Below, one piece after another: positions 17,327 through 27,549 of a stretch of 43,088 nt of DNA. This DNA is from an uncultured Ectothiorhodospiraceae bacterium. GTDB taxonomy: Bacteria; Pseudomonadota; Gammaproteobacteria; Nitrococcales; Nitrococcaceae. Position numbers and translations under genes: made by a program. Location: positions 1-43,088 of the forward strand of contig CAJXND010000014.1 of the NCBI GenBank assembly GCA_913056385.1. Direction: 5' to 3'. Below the pieces are notes generated by a model, which was not told the origin of the DNA, made no database searches, and saw only the letters and a program-made list of their open reading frames with translations. How positions within the stretch are numbered: the first letter of the stretch is position 1; every line of letters starts with the position of its first letter.

Positions 17327-20164
17327 ATGAGTGGTGCGTTCGAGCAGACGCTCAGTCATTCCTACCTCAACGGAACCAATGCGAATTTCATTGAGGCCCT
17401 CTACGAGAAATACCTGACTGATCCCGACTCCGTCGAGCCCCGCTGGCGTGACTATTTCCGCGATCTCGAGTCCATGGATCCCTCCCGGGTGCGTGATGTG
17501 CCGCATGGTCCCATTCGCGAAGCGTTCGAGCAGATGGGGCGGAGCAGCGCCCGCGGCCGAGCGGTGCTCGCCGGCGAGGGGATGGACGCCGTGGCGGCCC
17601 AGAAGCAGGCCGCCGTGCTGCGTCTGATCAACGCCTATCGGGTCCGCGGTCATCAGCACGCTGATACCGATCCGCTGCATCTGCGCGAGCACCCGGAGGT
17701 GCCCGACCTGGACCCCGCCTTCCACGGGCTTACCGAAGCCGACATGGATACGGCGTTCAACACGGGCTCGCTGTTCGCGCCCGACCGGCTCACCCTTCGG
17801 CAGATCATCGAACAGGTCCAGCGGGTGTACTCGGGCAAGATCGGCTCGGAGTACATGCATATCACCGACACGGCGCAGAAGCGCTGGATCCAGGAGCGCC
17901 TCGAAAAGCCCCAGGCAGAGCCGAAGCTGGACGATGCGCAGAAGGAAGCGCTGCTCGGCCGGCTCACCGCCGCCGAGGGGATCGAGAAGTACCTCAACAG
18001 CAAGTATGTGGGCCAGAAGCGTTTCTCGCTGGAAGGCGGCGAGGCCACCATCCCGGTGCTCGATGAGATCGTCCAGCGCGGGGGTGCCCACGGGGTCAAG
18101 GAACTGGTGCTCGGCATGGCCCATCGAGGCCGGCTCAACGTGCTCATCAACATCATGGGCAAGTCGCCGGCGGAGCTTTTCGCGGAGTTCGAGGGCGAGC
18201 ACGCGCCCGAGCATGCCAATGCCGGCGACGTGAAGTACCACATGGGCTACTCGTCGGACATCGACACACCCGGCGGGCCGCTGCATCTGGCGCTGGCCTT
18301 CAATCCATCACACCTCGAGATCGTCAATCCCGTGGTCGAGGGCTCGGCTCGTGCGCGAATGCGGCGCCGTGCCGACGAGACCGGCGAGTCGGTGCTTCCC
18401 GTGCTCATCCACGGTGATGCGGCCATGGCCGGCCAGGGTGTTGTCATGGAGACCTTCCAGCTTTCGCAGGCCCGGGGGTTCTACACAGGCGGCACCGTGC
18501 ATCTGGTGATCAATAACCAGATCGGCTTTACTACCTCGAACCCGCTGGATACGCGGTCGACCTTCTACTGCACCGAAGTGGCGAAGATGGTGCAGGTGCC
18601 GATATTCCACGTGAACGGCGACGACCCCGAGGCGGTGCTGTTCGTCACCCGGCTGGCCATGGACTATCGGCGTACCTTCCACTCGGATGTGGTCATCGAC
18701 CTCATCTGCTACCGGCGCCACGGCCATAACGAGGCGGATGAGCCATCGGCCACGCAGCCGATGATGTACCAGAAAATCAAGGCGCGGCCGTCGGTGCGCA
18801 AGCTTTATGCCGATCAGCTCCTGTCCGAGGGGGTCATCGATAAGGACCGTGCCCGCGGCATGGAGCGCGAATACCGTGATGCCCTGGATGCCGAGCAGGT
18901 TGTGGCGCCGGGTGCACTCGAGGAGCAGGAAAACGACTTTACCGTCGACTGGTCGCCCTATTTTGACGCGACCTGGGACGAGCCGGTGGACACCACGGTG
19001 TCGGTGGAGCGCGTCCGCGGCCTGCAGGAGCGGTTGCAGCAACTGCCCGAGGGCTTTGAGTTGAATCCGCGGGTGGCCACGGTGATGGAAAGCCGTCGCA
19101 AGATGGCAGCGGGCGCGCTGGCGATGGACTGGGGTTTTGCCGAAACCATGGCCTACGCGAGCCTGCTCGAGGAAGATCATGCGGTCAGGCTCACCGGCCA
19201 GGACTCGGGCCGAGGGACGTTTTTCCACCGCAATTCGGTACTGCATAACGCCGTCGACGGTTCCACGCACACGCCGCTCAAGACCATTCCCGAGAGCGCC
19301 GATGACTTCGTCGTCATCGACTCGCTCCTTTCCGAAGAGGCAGTGCTCGGGTTCGAGTACGGCTACGCAACGGCCGACCCCCGGACCATGGTGATCTGGG
19401 AGGCGCAGTTCGGCGATTTCGCCAACGGTGCGCAGGTGTTGATCGATCAGTTCATCGCCTCGGGGGAGACCAAGTGGGGTCGGCTTTGCGGGCTTGCGCT
19501 GTATCTGCCCCACGGTTACGAAGGTCAGGGTCCGGAGCACTCCTCGGCGCGTATCGAGCGTTTCCTGCAGCTCTGCGCGGAGCAGAACATCCAGGTCTGC
19601 ATCCCTTCGACGCCGGCCCAGTTTTTCCACATGATTCGCCGCCAGATGCTGCGCCGCTGGCGCAAGCCACTGGTGGTCATGACACCCAAGAGCCTGCTGC
19701 GCCACAAGCTCTCCACCTCCGTGCTCGATGACCTCTCGGCGGGGCATTTCCAGGTGGTCATCGACGATACCGAGGGCGTCAAGGCCAGTAACGTCCGCCG
19801 GGTGGTGCTTTGCAGCGGCAAGGTCTATTACGACCTGCTCGAGGAACGGCGCCGACAGGAGCGGGATGATGTGGCGCTGGTACGAATCGAGCAGCTGTAT
19901 CCGTTCCCGGAGGCACAGCTCTCCGCGCTGCTCAAGCGTCGCTACAAGACGGCCAAGTCGGTGGTCTGGTGCCAGGAAGAGCCCAAGAATCAGGGTGCGT
20001 GGTACCAGATCTACCACCACCTCACTCAGTGTGTAACCCGCGAGCAGAAGCTGACCTATGCCGGTCGCGATCCCTCGGCGTCGCCCGCGGTGGGTTATGC
20101 AAAGGTTCACCATGAGCAGCAGCGTCGCCTGGTGGCTGACGCGCTCGGCAAGATTCACGGATAA
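17327..20164 (+). CDS. sucA: 2-oxoglutarate dehydrogenase E1 component
   Basis: Thiamine-diphosphate-dependent decarboxylase of the TCA-cycle OGDH complex. 945 residues, normal length. The N-terminus ([20 protein letters not shown]) is the segment that anchors E1 to the E2 core. [16 protein letters not shown] precedes the catalytic domain. The ThDP motif begins at GDAAMAGQG and ends at the [11 protein letters not shown] segment. The C-terminal transketolase-like half contains [20 protein letters not shown] and the final [18 protein letters not shown] lies 7 bases before the ATG. First gene of sucA-sucB-lpd. Confidence 0.98.
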   Translation: MSGAFEQTLSHSYLNGTNANFIEALYEKYLTDPDSVEPRWRDYFRDLESMDPSRVRDVPHGPIREAFEQMGRSSARGRAVLAGEGMDAVAAQKQAAVLRLINAYRVRGHQHADTDPLHLREHPEVPDLDPAFHGLTEADMDTAFNTGSLFAPDRLTLRQIIEQVQRVYSGKIGSEYMHITDTAQKRWIQERLEKPQAEPKLDDAQKEALLGRLTAAEGIEKYLNSKYVGQKRFSLEGGEATIPVLDEIVQRGGAHGVKELVLGMAHRGRLNVLINIMGKSPAELFAEFEGEHAPEHANAGDVKYHMGYSSDIDTPGGPLHLALAFNPSHLEIVNPVVEGSARARMRRRADETGESVLPVLIHGDAAMAGQGVVMETFQLSQARGFYTGGTVHLVINNQIGFTTSNPLDTRSTFYCTEVAKMVQVPIFHVNGDDPEAVLFVTRLAMDYRRTFHSDVVIDLICYRRHGHNEADEPSATQPMMYQKIKARPSVRKLYADQLLSEGVIDKDRARGMEREYRDALDAEQVVAPGALEEQENDFTVDWSPYFDATWDEPVDTTVSVERVRGLQERLQQLPEGFELNPRVATVMESRRKMAAGALAMDWGFAETMAYASLLEEDHAVRLTGQDSGRGTFFHRNSVLHNAVDGSTHTPLKTIPESADDFVVIDSLLSEEAVLGFEYGYATADPRTMVIWEAQFGDFANGAQVLIDQFIASGETKWGRLCGLALYLPHGYEGQGPEHSSARIERFLQLCAEQNIQVCIPSTPAQFFHMIRRQMLRRWRKPLVVMTPKSLLRHKLSTSVLDDLSAGHFQVVIDDTEGVKASNVRRVVLCSGKVYYDLLEERRRQERDDVALVRIEQLYPFPEAQLSALLKRRYKTAKSVVWCQEEPKNQGAWYQIYHHLTQCVTREQKLTYAGRDPSASPAVGYAKVHHEQQRRLVADALGKIHG

Positions 20165-20181
20165 AAAAGAGCGAGGAGTCG

Positions 20182-21468
20182 ATGAGCACCGAAGTCAAGG
20201 TACCCGCGCTGCCAGAGTCGGTCAGTGAGGCCACGGTCGTCACGTGGCACAAGCAACCCGGCGACGAGGTCGAGCGTGACGAGAATCTCGTCGACCTCGA
20301 GACCGACAAGGTCGTTCTGGAGGTCCCGGCGCCGGAAGACGGCATCCTCGGCGAGATTCTCAAGCCCGAAGGCGAGACCGTGACGGCCGGTGAAGTCGTC
20401 GCGGTGCTGAATGCCGCGGGCGAGGGCCAGTCGGCGGCCGCCGGGGGCGAAGGGGAGACCGACAAGGAACCGTCGGCCGAGTCGAACGCGCCGGCGGAAG
20501 TCGCCGACGAAGGTGAGATACCCTCGCTCAGCCCCGCAGTCCGCAACCTTGTCGAGGAGCACGATCTGGATCCGCGCCGTATCTCCGGCACGGGCCGCAA
20601 CGGCCGGATCCTCAAGGAGGATGTGCTTCGTTACATGGAACAGGGAGGCGGGGAGCAGCCGGGAGCCACCCCCGCTCCGGCCCCGGCGCCAGCGCCGAGC
20701 AGCAAGCCGGCGCCGACCACCAGTGCGCCGGCGGCCGAGGCTCCGGCGGCGGCGGTGCCGGCCGGTGAGCGCGAGGAACGCCGGGTACCCATGACCCGTC
20801 TGCGCCAGCGTATCGCCGAGCGCCTTGTGCAGGCGCAGCAGAATGCGGCCATGCTGACCACATTCAATGAAGTGAACATGCAGCCGGTGATGGATCTGCG
20901 CGGGCGGCACAAGGACTCCTTCCTCAAGGCCCACGACACCAAGCTGGGCTTCATGTCGTTTTTCGTGAAGGCGGCCGTCGAGGCGCTCAAGCGTTATCCC
21001 GCGGTCAATGCTTCGATTGACGGGACGGACATCCTCTACCACGGCTACTACGACATCGGCATTGCCGTATCCACCGACCGGGGCCTCATGGTGCCGGTGC
21101 TGCGTGATGCCGATCAGCTGTCATTCGCCGAGATCGAGGCGGCAATCGCCGACTTCGGCCAGCGTGCCCAGCAGGGCAGGATCGAAATCGAAGAGCTGAC
21201 CGGCGGTACGTTTACCATCACCAATGGCGGTATCTTCGGCTCGCTGGTCTCCACACCGATTCTCAACCCGCCGCAGAGCGGCATTCTGGGGATGCACAAG
21301 ATCCAGGAACGTCCCATGGCGGAGAACGGCCAGGTTGTGGTCCGGCCCATGATGTACCTCGCCCATTCCTATGACCATCGGATCATCGATGGCAAGGAGG
21401 CGGTGCAGTTCCTGGTCACTATCAAGGACATGCTTGAAGACCCGGCGCGTCTGCTGCTCGAGGTCTGA
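20182..21468 (+). CDS. sucB: Dihydrolipoyllysine succinyltransferase (OGDH E2)
   Basis: Core of the OGDH complex, passing succinyl groups from lipoate to CoA. 428 residues. A lipoyl domain (1-80) has Lys43 in ETDKVVL as the lipoylation site. An Ala/Glu linker leads to a peripheral-subunit-binding domain (about 113-152, [20 protein letters not shown]). A second, very Ala/Pro-rich swinging linker spans about 157-195. The catalytic acyltransferase domain ends in [12 protein letters not shown] with His399 and Asp403. GAGGAG precedes the ATG. Spaced 17 bases after sucA and 23 before lpd. Confidence 0.97.
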   Translation: MSTEVKVPALPESVSEATVVTWHKQPGDEVERDENLVDLETDKVVLEVPAPEDGILGEILKPEGETVTAGEVVAVLNAAGEGQSAAAGGEGETDKEPSAESNAPAEVADEGEIPSLSPAVRNLVEEHDLDPRRISGTGRNGRILKEDVLRYMEQGGGEQPGATPAPAPAPAPSSKPAPTTSAPAAEAPAAAVPAGEREERRVPMTRLRQRIAERLVQAQQNAAMLTTFNEVNMQPVMDLRGRHKDSFLKAHDTKLGFMSFFVKAAVEALKRYPAVNASIDGTDILYHGYYDIGIAVSTDRGLMVPVLRDADQLSFAEIEAAIADFGQRAQQGRIEIEELTGGTFTITNGGIFGSLVSTPILNPPQSGILGMHKIQERPMAENGQVVVRPMMYLAHSYDHRIIDGKEAVQFLVTIKDMLEDPARLLLEV

Positions 21469-21491
21469 TCCAACAGAATTCAGGAGTCATC

Positions 21492-22913
21492 ATGGCGAAT
21501 TCCTACGACGTCATTGTTATCGGAGCCGGCCCCGCCGGGTATGTCGGTGCCATTCGCTGTGCGCAGCTTGGCATGAGCGTGGCGGTCATCGACGAGTACC
21601 GGCGCAAGGATGGTGAGGCGGCACTGGGCGGAACATGCCTGAACGTCGGCTGCATCCCCTCCAAGGCGCTGCTTGATTCCTCCGAGCATTACCACCGAGT
21701 GCAGTCGGAGCTTGCCGGGCACGGCATCCGGGTGGAAGGCACCACCCTCGATGTCCCGCAGATGATCAAGCGCAAGGACAAGGTGGTGGCCGACCTCACC
21801 GGAGGTATCAAGCAGCTTTTCAAGGCCAATCGCATCGAGTGGCTGCAAGGCCACGGCAAGCTGCTTGCCGAACGGCAGGTCGAATTCACGCCCCACAAGG
21901 GCAAGGCCAAGACGCTGACCACGGATAACGTCATTCTGGCCACCGGTTCCCGGCCCATCGAGATCGGTGCAGCGCCGCTGGATGGTGACCGGATCGTCGA
22001 CTCGGCGGGTGCCCAGGAATTCCAGGAGGTGCCCAAGCGTCTGGGTGTCATCGGCGCCGGCGTGATTGGCCTGGAAATGGGCAGCGTCTGGAACCGGCTG
22101 GGATCCAAGGTCGTGCTGCTGGAAGCCCAGGAGGAATTCCTCTCACCGGTGGATCAGCAGGTCTCCCGGGAGGCACGCAAGCTGTTCGAGAAGCAGGGCC
22201 TCGACATCAAGCTGGGCTGCCGGGTGACCGGAACCCGCAAGGGCAAGACCGTCAGCGTCCACTATGAGGACAGTGAGGGTAAGCAGAATCTGCAGGTGGA
22301 TCGACTGATCGTCTCGGTCGGGCGGCGCCCCAACACCGATGGACTGTCCTCCGAGGATGCCGATCTGCTGACTGACGAGCGCGGTTATGTGCACGTCAAC
22401 GATTACTGCGAGACCAACATTCCCGGCGTCTATGCAGTGGGTGATGTCGTGCGCGGGCCCATGCTGGCGCACAAGGGCTCGGAAGAGGGCGTCATGGTGG
22501 CCGAGCGAATCGCCGGTCATGCCGGGCATGTCAACTACGAGACGATCCCGTGGGTCATCTACACCGACCCCGAAATCGCCTGGGTGGGGCGTACGGAGAG
22601 CCAGCTCAAGGCCGCCGGAACCCCCTATCGGAGTGGCACATTCGGATTCGCGGCCACCGGTCGTGCCCGTGCCATGGATCGCGCCGACGGCATGGTCAAG
22701 ATCATTGCCCATGCCGAGACGGATCGAATCCTCGGCGTTCACATGGTGGGGCCGCAGACCAGCGAGCTGATCGCGGAGGCAACGCTGGCCATGGAATACG
22801 AGGCCAGTGCCGAGGATCTCGCGCGCACCATTCATGCGCATCCCACCCTGTCGGAAGCGGTCCACGAGGCCGCTCTCGCAGTCGGGAAGCGCGCGATTCA
22901 CAAAGCCAACTAA
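21492..22913 (+). CDS. lpd: Dihydrolipoyl dehydrogenase (E3)
   Basis: FAD enzyme that reoxidises dihydrolipoamide with NAD+. 473 residues. FAD-binding motif GAGPAG at 11-16; redox-active disulfide Cys49/Cys54 in GGTCLNVGCIPSK; NAD-binding GAGVIGLEMGSVW in the middle; second FAD motif VYAVGDVVRGPMLAHKG; C-terminal active-site base in HAHPTLSEAVHE. CAGGAG lies 7 bases before the ATG. Third gene of the OGDH operon. It probably serves this complex first; use by pyruvate dehydrogenase or glycine cleavage elsewhere in the genome cannot be judged here. Confidence 0.97.
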   Translation: MANSYDVIVIGAGPAGYVGAIRCAQLGMSVAVIDEYRRKDGEAALGGTCLNVGCIPSKALLDSSEHYHRVQSELAGHGIRVEGTTLDVPQMIKRKDKVVADLTGGIKQLFKANRIEWLQGHGKLLAERQVEFTPHKGKAKTLTTDNVILATGSRPIEIGAAPLDGDRIVDSAGAQEFQEVPKRLGVIGAGVIGLEMGSVWNRLGSKVVLLEAQEEFLSPVDQQVSREARKLFEKQGLDIKLGCRVTGTRKGKTVSVHYEDSEGKQNLQVDRLIVSVGRRPNTDGLSSEDADLLTDERGYVHVNDYCETNIPGVYAVGDVVRGPMLAHKGSEEGVMVAERIAGHAGHVNYETIPWVIYTDPEIAWVGRTESQLKAAGTPYRSGTFGFAATGRARAMDRADGMVKIIAHAETDRILGVHMVGPQTSELIAEATLAMEYEASAEDLARTIHAHPTLSEAVHEAALAVGKRAIHKAN

Positions 22914-22925
22914 CGTTAATGGACA

Positions 22926-22948
22926 GGGCCACATAAGTGGCCCTTTTC
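22926..22948 (+). terminator. Rho-independent terminator after lpd
   Basis: GGGCCAC (22926-22932), loop ATAA, GTGGCCC (22937-22943) followed by TTTTC. A perfect 7-base-pair GC-rich stem with a short T run, 12 bases after the lpd stop. It separates the OGDH operon from prpCD; the short T run suggests some readthrough is possible. Confidence 0.8.
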
Positions 22949-22970
22949 ATGTCGGCCAAGGGAGGAGACG

Positions 22971-24089
22971 ATGGCGGAAAACACCGCAGGGCTCAGAGGG
23001 ATTACGGCAGGCGAAACCGCGCTCTGTACCGTCGGACAGGCGGGCACAGGGCTGACCTATCGCGGTTATGACATTCATGATCTTGCCCAGCATGCAGAGT
23101 TCGAGGAAGTCGCCTATCTGCTGCTCCACGGGCATCTGCCCAACCGCAGCGAACTGGCCGCCTACCGGGAGCGGCTGCAGTCGCTGCGGACCCTGCCGGA
23201 GGCGCTTCGCGAGGTGCTCGAGCGGATACCGGCCGACGCCCATCCAATGGATGTCATGCGCACCGGCTGTTCCATGCTCGGCAATCTCGAAACCGAAGCC
23301 GACTTCAGTGAGCAGGACTGGCACATCGATCGGATGCTTGCCACTTTCCCGGCGATCATCACCTACTGGTATCGCTACAGCCACGACGGCGTGCGTATCG
23401 ATACCGACAGCGACGAGGCCAGCATCGGGGGGCATTTCCTGCGGCTGCTGCTCGGCAAGCGCCCGGATCCGATGCATGTGCAGGTGATGCACGCCTCGCT
23501 CATCCTCTACGCCGAGCATGAGTTCAACGCCTCCACCTTCACGGCGCGGACCTGCGCATCGACGCTGTCGGATATCCACTCCTGCATCACGGCCGCCATC
23601 GGCACGCTGCGCGGGCCGCTTCACGGTGGCGCCAACGAGGCGGCGATGGCCATGATCGAGCCCTGGCAGACGCCGGACGAGGCTGAGCGCGAGCTGCTCG
23701 GCATGCTCGAGCGCAAGGAAAAGATCATGGGCTTCGGCCATGCGGTCTACCGCAAGAGTGATCCGCGCAACGCCATTATCAAGGAATGGTCGCGGAAGCT
23801 CGCCGAGCAGGTGGGCGATGCCCGGCTCTATCCGGTCTCCGAGCGTGTCGAGGCGGTCATGGCGCGGGAGAAGGGTCTGTTCTGCAATGCTGATTTCTTC
23901 CATGCCAGTGCCTATCACTTCATGGGCATCCCCACGCCGCTGTTCACCCCGATTTTCGTCATGTCGCGTCTCAGTGGCTGGGCAGCGCACGTCAAGGAAC
24001 AGCGGGCGAACAATCGCATCATCCGGCCCAGCGCCGACTACACCGGCCCCGAGCTTCAGACCTGGGTGCCCATCGAGGAGAGAGGTTGA
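22971..24089 (+). CDS. prpC: 2-methylcitrate synthase / citrate synthase II
   Basis: Condenses propionyl-CoA (or acetyl-CoA) with oxaloacetate. 372 residues, the short bacterial type without the N-terminal extension of GltA. Catalytic residues are His218 (GPLHGGANE), His257 (MGFGHAVYR) and Asp308 (CNADFFHAS). GGAGGAG lies immediately upstream of the ATG. Adjacency to prpD, 3 bases downstream, argues for methylcitrate synthase rather than the housekeeping citrate synthase, though some enzymes of this group do both. It follows the lpd terminator and may have its own promoter that I could not see in the 57-base gap. Confidence 0.9.
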   Translation: MAENTAGLRGITAGETALCTVGQAGTGLTYRGYDIHDLAQHAEFEEVAYLLLHGHLPNRSELAAYRERLQSLRTLPEALREVLERIPADAHPMDVMRTGCSMLGNLETEADFSEQDWHIDRMLATFPAIITYWYRYSHDGVRIDTDSDEASIGGHFLRLLLGKRPDPMHVQVMHASLILYAEHEFNASTFTARTCASTLSDIHSCITAAIGTLRGPLHGGANEAAMAMIEPWQTPDEAERELLGMLERKEKIMGFGHAVYRKSDPRNAIIKEWSRKLAEQVGDARLYPVSERVEAVMAREKGLFCNADFFHASAYHFMGIPTPLFTPIFVMSRLSGWAAHVKEQRANNRIIRPSADYTGPELQTWVPIEERG

Positions 24090-24092
24090 ATC

Positions 24093-25541
24093 ATGAGTGA
24101 CGTGCGAGTGCGAAGCGCCGAGCGGCCCGAGCCGGATGCCCTGCTGCGGGAGCTGGCGGATTATATGACCGGTACGGCCATTGAATCCGACGAGGCCTAC
24201 AGCACGGCCCGCTATTGTCTGATGGACACCCTGGCCTGCGGCATGCTGGCCCTCGAGTATCCGGCCTGCACCAAGCTGCTCGGTCCGGTGGTCGATGGCG
24301 CCGACATGCCGGGTGGCGCCCGGGTCCCGGGGACGCCTTTTCAGCTCGACCCCGTGCAGGCGGCTTTCAACATTGGCGCGATGGTCCGCTGGCTCGACTT
24401 CAATGACACCTGGCTGGCGGCAGAATGGGGTCATCCTTCCGACAACCTCGGCGCCATCCTGGCGCTGGCGGATTGGCAGGCCCGCAAGGCGATGGCCGAG
24501 GGTCGGGAGCCGCCGGTGATGCGTGATGTGCTGACGGCCATGATCCGGGCGCACGAAATCCAGGGCGTCATCGCGCTGGAGAACAGCTTCAACCGCGTCG
24601 GCCTGGACCATGTCCTCCTGGTTCGTCTTGCATCGGCCTGTGTCAGCACCGGCCTGCTGGGCGGGAGTCACGAGGATGTCATGACAGTGGCCAGTCATGC
24701 GCTGCTGGATGGCGGCGCGTTGCGAGCCTATCGTCATGCACCGCAGGCCGGGCCCCGGAAGAGCTGGGCGGCCGGTGATGCGTCCTCGCGCGGGCTGCGC
24801 CTGGCGCTGATCACCCGGACCGGCGAGATCGGCTATCCGGCGGCCCTTTCGGCACCCACCTGGGGTTTCCAGGACGTGCTCTTCAAGGGCGAGGAAGTGA
24901 ACCTGGCGCAGCCGCTCGGCAGCTATGTGATGGAGAATGTGCTCTTCAAGATCAGCTTCCCTGCCGAGTTCCATGCCCAGACGGCCGCCGAGGCCGCCAT
25001 GACGCTGCACCCGGAGGTCGCCGGGCGGATCGACGAGATCGAGAAGGTTGTCATCGAGACTCAGGAAGCCGGCGTGCGCATCATCGACAAGACCGGCGCC
25101 CTCAACAATCCGGCCGATCGGGATCACTGCATCCAGTACATGGTTGCGATCCCGCTGATCTTTGGCCGCCTGACCGCCGCCGATTACGAGGATGATGTGG
25201 CGGCGGATCCGCGTATCGACGACCTGCGTGAACGGATGGAGGTGGTTGAGAACCCGGTGTTCTCCGACGAGTACCTGGATCCGGCCAAGCGGGCCATCGG
25301 CAACGCCGTTCAGATCTTCTTCAAGGATGGCAGCCACACCGAGCGCGTCGCCGTGGATTACCCCATCGGTCATCGTCGGCGCCGTGACGAGGGGATTCCC
25401 GAGCTGGTCGGCAAGTTCGAGCGGGCCCTGGCGACGCGATTCGCGCCGCGTCAGGCGCAGCGTATCGAGGCCGCCTGCGGCGATCAGAACCGACTCGAGT
25501 CCATGCCGGTGAACGAATTTATGGACCTGTGGGTGCAGTGA
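24093..25541 (+). CDS. prpD: 2-methylcitrate dehydratase, MmgE/PrpD family
   Basis: Dehydrates 2-methylcitrate to 2-methylaconitate without an iron-sulfur cluster. 482 residues, full length for PrpD. Recognisable segments are MDTLACGMLALEYPACTKLLGP, the active-site region MVRWLDFNDTWLAAEWGHPSDNLGAIL, RAHEIQGVIALENSFNRVGLDH and CIQYMVAIPLIFGRL. Starts 3 bases after prpC and is clearly in the same operon. No prpB or acnD/prpF is adjacent; a PrpB-like lyase is encoded at 38643-39503. Confidence 0.94.
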   Translation: MSDVRVRSAERPEPDALLRELADYMTGTAIESDEAYSTARYCLMDTLACGMLALEYPACTKLLGPVVDGADMPGGARVPGTPFQLDPVQAAFNIGAMVRWLDFNDTWLAAEWGHPSDNLGAILALADWQARKAMAEGREPPVMRDVLTAMIRAHEIQGVIALENSFNRVGLDHVLLVRLASACVSTGLLGGSHEDVMTVASHALLDGGALRAYRHAPQAGPRKSWAAGDASSRGLRLALITRTGEIGYPAALSAPTWGFQDVLFKGEEVNLAQPLGSYVMENVLFKISFPAEFHAQTAAEAAMTLHPEVAGRIDEIEKVVIETQEAGVRIIDKTGALNNPADRDHCIQYMVAIPLIFGRLTAADYEDDVAADPRIDDLRERMEVVENPVFSDEYLDPAKRAIGNAVQIFFKDGSHTERVAVDYPIGHRRRRDEGIPELVGKFERALATRFAPRQAQRIEAACGDQNRLESMPVNEFMDLWVQ

Positions 25542-25557
25542 CGGCATCCTCGCCGTC

Positions 25558-26358
25558 ATGAACATCTGGATCGGCAAGATTCTCGGGGCCGTCTTCGGCG
25601 GCATGGCCGGCGGATGGGTGGGCGCACTCATCGGCCTCATCATCGGCAACTTCTTTGACCGCGCCCTCGCCCGCAAGGGCGGGGGTGGTCTGGGTGCCGC
25701 TTTCGGCGGCGGTGCGGGCCATCGGCAGATGGTCCATGCCGCCTTCTTCCGCAGTGCCTTCGTGGTCATGGGCCATGTCTGCAAGGCCGATGGCCGGGTG
25801 ACCGAGGCGGAGATCCGCGTCGCCGAACAGGTCATGGCACGGATGGATCTCAACGCCACCCAGCGCGAGGAGGCCATCAGCTACTTCCGTGCCGGTCGCG
25901 ATGGCGAGGCCGACCTAGAGCAGACCCTCCAGGAGTTTCGGCGTTACTGCCGGGGGCACCTGCAGCTGGTGCGCCTGTTCCTGGAAATCCAGATCCAGGC
26001 GGCTCTGGCGGATGGTCAGTTCGATGATGCCGAGCGGGCCGTTCTGCGCCGCATCGCGTTGGGTCTTGGCCTTTCCGAGGCCGATTACGCGCGGCTCGAG
26101 ACCATGATGGGCGGGCAGGCGGCGAATCAGACCGGCACCGAGTCGGAGCTGGAGTCCGCCTATGACACGCTCGGGGTCTCGGCCGATGCCAGCGACGCCG
26201 AGGTCAAGAAGGCCTGGCGCAGACTCATGAGCGAGCATCACCCGGACAAACTGGTGGCCAAGGGGCTGCCCGAGGAAATGATGCGCATCGCCAAGGAGCG
26301 GGCCCAGGAGATCCAGGCGGCCTACGACAGCATCAAGGCATCGCGCGGAATGCGCTGA
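25558..26358 (+). CDS. djlA: Membrane-anchored co-chaperone DjlA
   Basis: Type III J-domain protein that stimulates DnaK at the inner membrane. 266 residues: a glycine-zipper transmembrane segment at about 4-32 (GAVFGGMAGGWVGALIGLII), a Gly-rich linker, a TerB-like helical domain (about 60-185, with GHVCKADGRVTEAEI and ALADGQFDDAERAVL), and a C-terminal J domain from about residue 197 with HPD at 228-230. This order is exactly that of DjlA. The ATG is 16 bases after prpD; no strong ribosome-binding site is visible. Confidence 0.92.
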   Translation: MNIWIGKILGAVFGGMAGGWVGALIGLIIGNFFDRALARKGGGGLGAAFGGGAGHRQMVHAAFFRSAFVVMGHVCKADGRVTEAEIRVAEQVMARMDLNATQREEAISYFRAGRDGEADLEQTLQEFRRYCRGHLQLVRLFLEIQIQAALADGQFDDAERAVLRRIALGLGLSEADYARLETMMGGQAANQTGTESELESAYDTLGVSADASDAEVKKAWRRLMSEHHPDKLVAKGLPEEMMRIAKERAQEIQAAYDSIKASRGMR

Positions 26359-26390
26359 ACCTCTCCCTCCACTCAACAGTCTCAAACCCA

Positions 26391-26945
26391 ATGATGAAAA
26401 TTCGCAATACACGGGATGGCTGGGGCGCCGGTGCCCAGCTGCTGCATTGGCTGATCGCCGCCGGCATCGCCACGGCGATGCTGCTGGGCTGGATTATGGT
26501 CAACCTGCCCAACAGTGCCACCAAGTTCGAGCTCTATGCCCTGCACAAGAGCCTGGGGATCACCATCCTCGCGCTGGTGCTGCTCCGGATTGTATGGCGC
26601 TGGATCAACATGGTCCCCGATATGCCGGGTACACTGTCACCGCGGGAGCAGAAGCTCGCCGGCGCAGGGCATATGGCGCTTTATGCGCTGATGCTGCTCA
26701 TGCCGCTGTCAGGCTATGTGCTGAATTCCGCGGCAAACTTCCCGCTCAACGTCTTCGGGCTGGTGCAGATCCCCAATCTGACGCCCGAAAGCGAGACGCT
26801 GGCGGAGGTGGCGAGCGTCATGCATCTCACTTTTTTCTGGGTGCTTGCCGCCGTTCTGGTGGCGCATATTGGCGCTGCCCTTCGGCATCACTTCGTGCTT
26901 CACGATGACGTGCTGCGTCGCATGCTCCCGGTCCGCCGCCGCTGA
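26391..26945 (+). CDS. Cytochrome b561 family protein
   Basis: 184-residue inner-membrane di-heme electron carrier of the CybB/YceJ type with four transmembrane helices. Probable heme ligands are His19 (helix 1), His52 (helix 2) and His145/His159 (helix 4). The N-terminus WGAGAQLLHWLIAAGIATAMLLGW is typical. Two ATGs occur in a row (26391 and 26394). The yceI-type gene follows 16 bases downstream, the same pairing as yceJ-yceI in E. coli, suggesting electron transfer linked to an isoprenoid- or quinone-binding periplasmic protein. Confidence 0.9.
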   Translation: MMKIRNTRDGWGAGAQLLHWLIAAGIATAMLLGWIMVNLPNSATKFELYALHKSLGITILALVLLRIVWRWINMVPDMPGTLSPREQKLAGAGHMALYALMLLMPLSGYVLNSAANFPLNVFGLVQIPNLTPESETLAEVASVMHLTFFWVLAAVLVAHIGAALRHHFVLHDDVLRRMLPVRRR

Positions 26946-26961
26946 TCAGAAGGAGTGAAGG

Positions 26962-27549
26962 ATGTTTCGATCGACGAGCAGTTCAGCAGGCCGGTTTTTC
27001 CTTGGTCTCGGGCTGGGTGTCATCGCCTCGGCGCTACCGATGCTGGCGTCGTCGGCCGCGACCGGCTGGGAAATCGTGCATGACGAGAGTCGCCTCGGTT
27101 TCGAGGCCACACAGCAAGGCGGGCGTTTCGAGGGCCGGTTCGAGGATTTCAGGGCGGACATGCGATTTTCGGCGGATGATCTCGCCATGAGCCGCTTCGA
27201 CGTCACCGTCGCGACGGGCAGCATCAACACCGGCAGCAGCCAGCGTGATTCCAACCTCCCGGATGCTGAATGGTTCGACACGGACGCTTTTCCCGAGGCC
27301 TATTACGTGACGCGGGAGATCCGTGCCACTACCGACGGCTACGAGGCGGTTGGCGATCTGACGATTCGGGACAACACCCACGAGGTGGTTCTGCCCTTCA
27401 CCTGGCAGACCGAGGGCGACCGGGCCGAGATGAATGGCGCAGTCACCATTGACCGGGTTCGTTTCGGCGTCGGCCAGGGCGAATGGCGCGATCCATCCGT
27501 TGCCGGCCACGAGGTAAAGGTTGTCGTCGATCTGACGCTGGAGCGCTGA
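26962..27549 (+). CDS. YceI family periplasmic protein
   Basis: 195 residues with a signal peptide (about 1-34, ending LASSAAT). The mature part is a YceI lipocalin-like barrel: WEIVHDESRLGFEATQQGGRFEGRFEDF, the SRFDVTVATGSINTG strand, the LPDAEWFDTDAFPEAYYVT signature and the final GVGQGEW/VKVVVDLTL strands. The family binds polyisoprenoids. AAGGAG precedes the ATG. Its stop abuts the stop of the convergent DUF4139-like gene within TGATCA (27547-27552). Confidence 0.92.
   Translation: MFRSTSSSAGRFFLGLGLGVIASALPMLASSAATGWEIVHDESRLGFEATQQGGRFEGRFEDFRADMRFSADDLAMSRFDVTVATGSINTGSSQRDSNLPDAEWFDTDAFPEAYYVTREIRATTDGYEAVGDLTIRDNTHEVVLPFTWQTEGDRAEMNGAVTIDRVRFGVGQGEWRDPSVAGHEVKVVVDLTLER

Noticed and set aside
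22947-25877. A 976-codon open frame on the minus strand opposite prpC, prpD and djlA
   Set aside because: Antisense shadow in high-GC DNA: composition is His/Arg/Gln/Leu rich without domains, and three clear genes occupy the other strand. The same reasoning removes the long antisense frames opposite ntrX, trkA, trkH, hisF, sucA, the stator gene and acr3.
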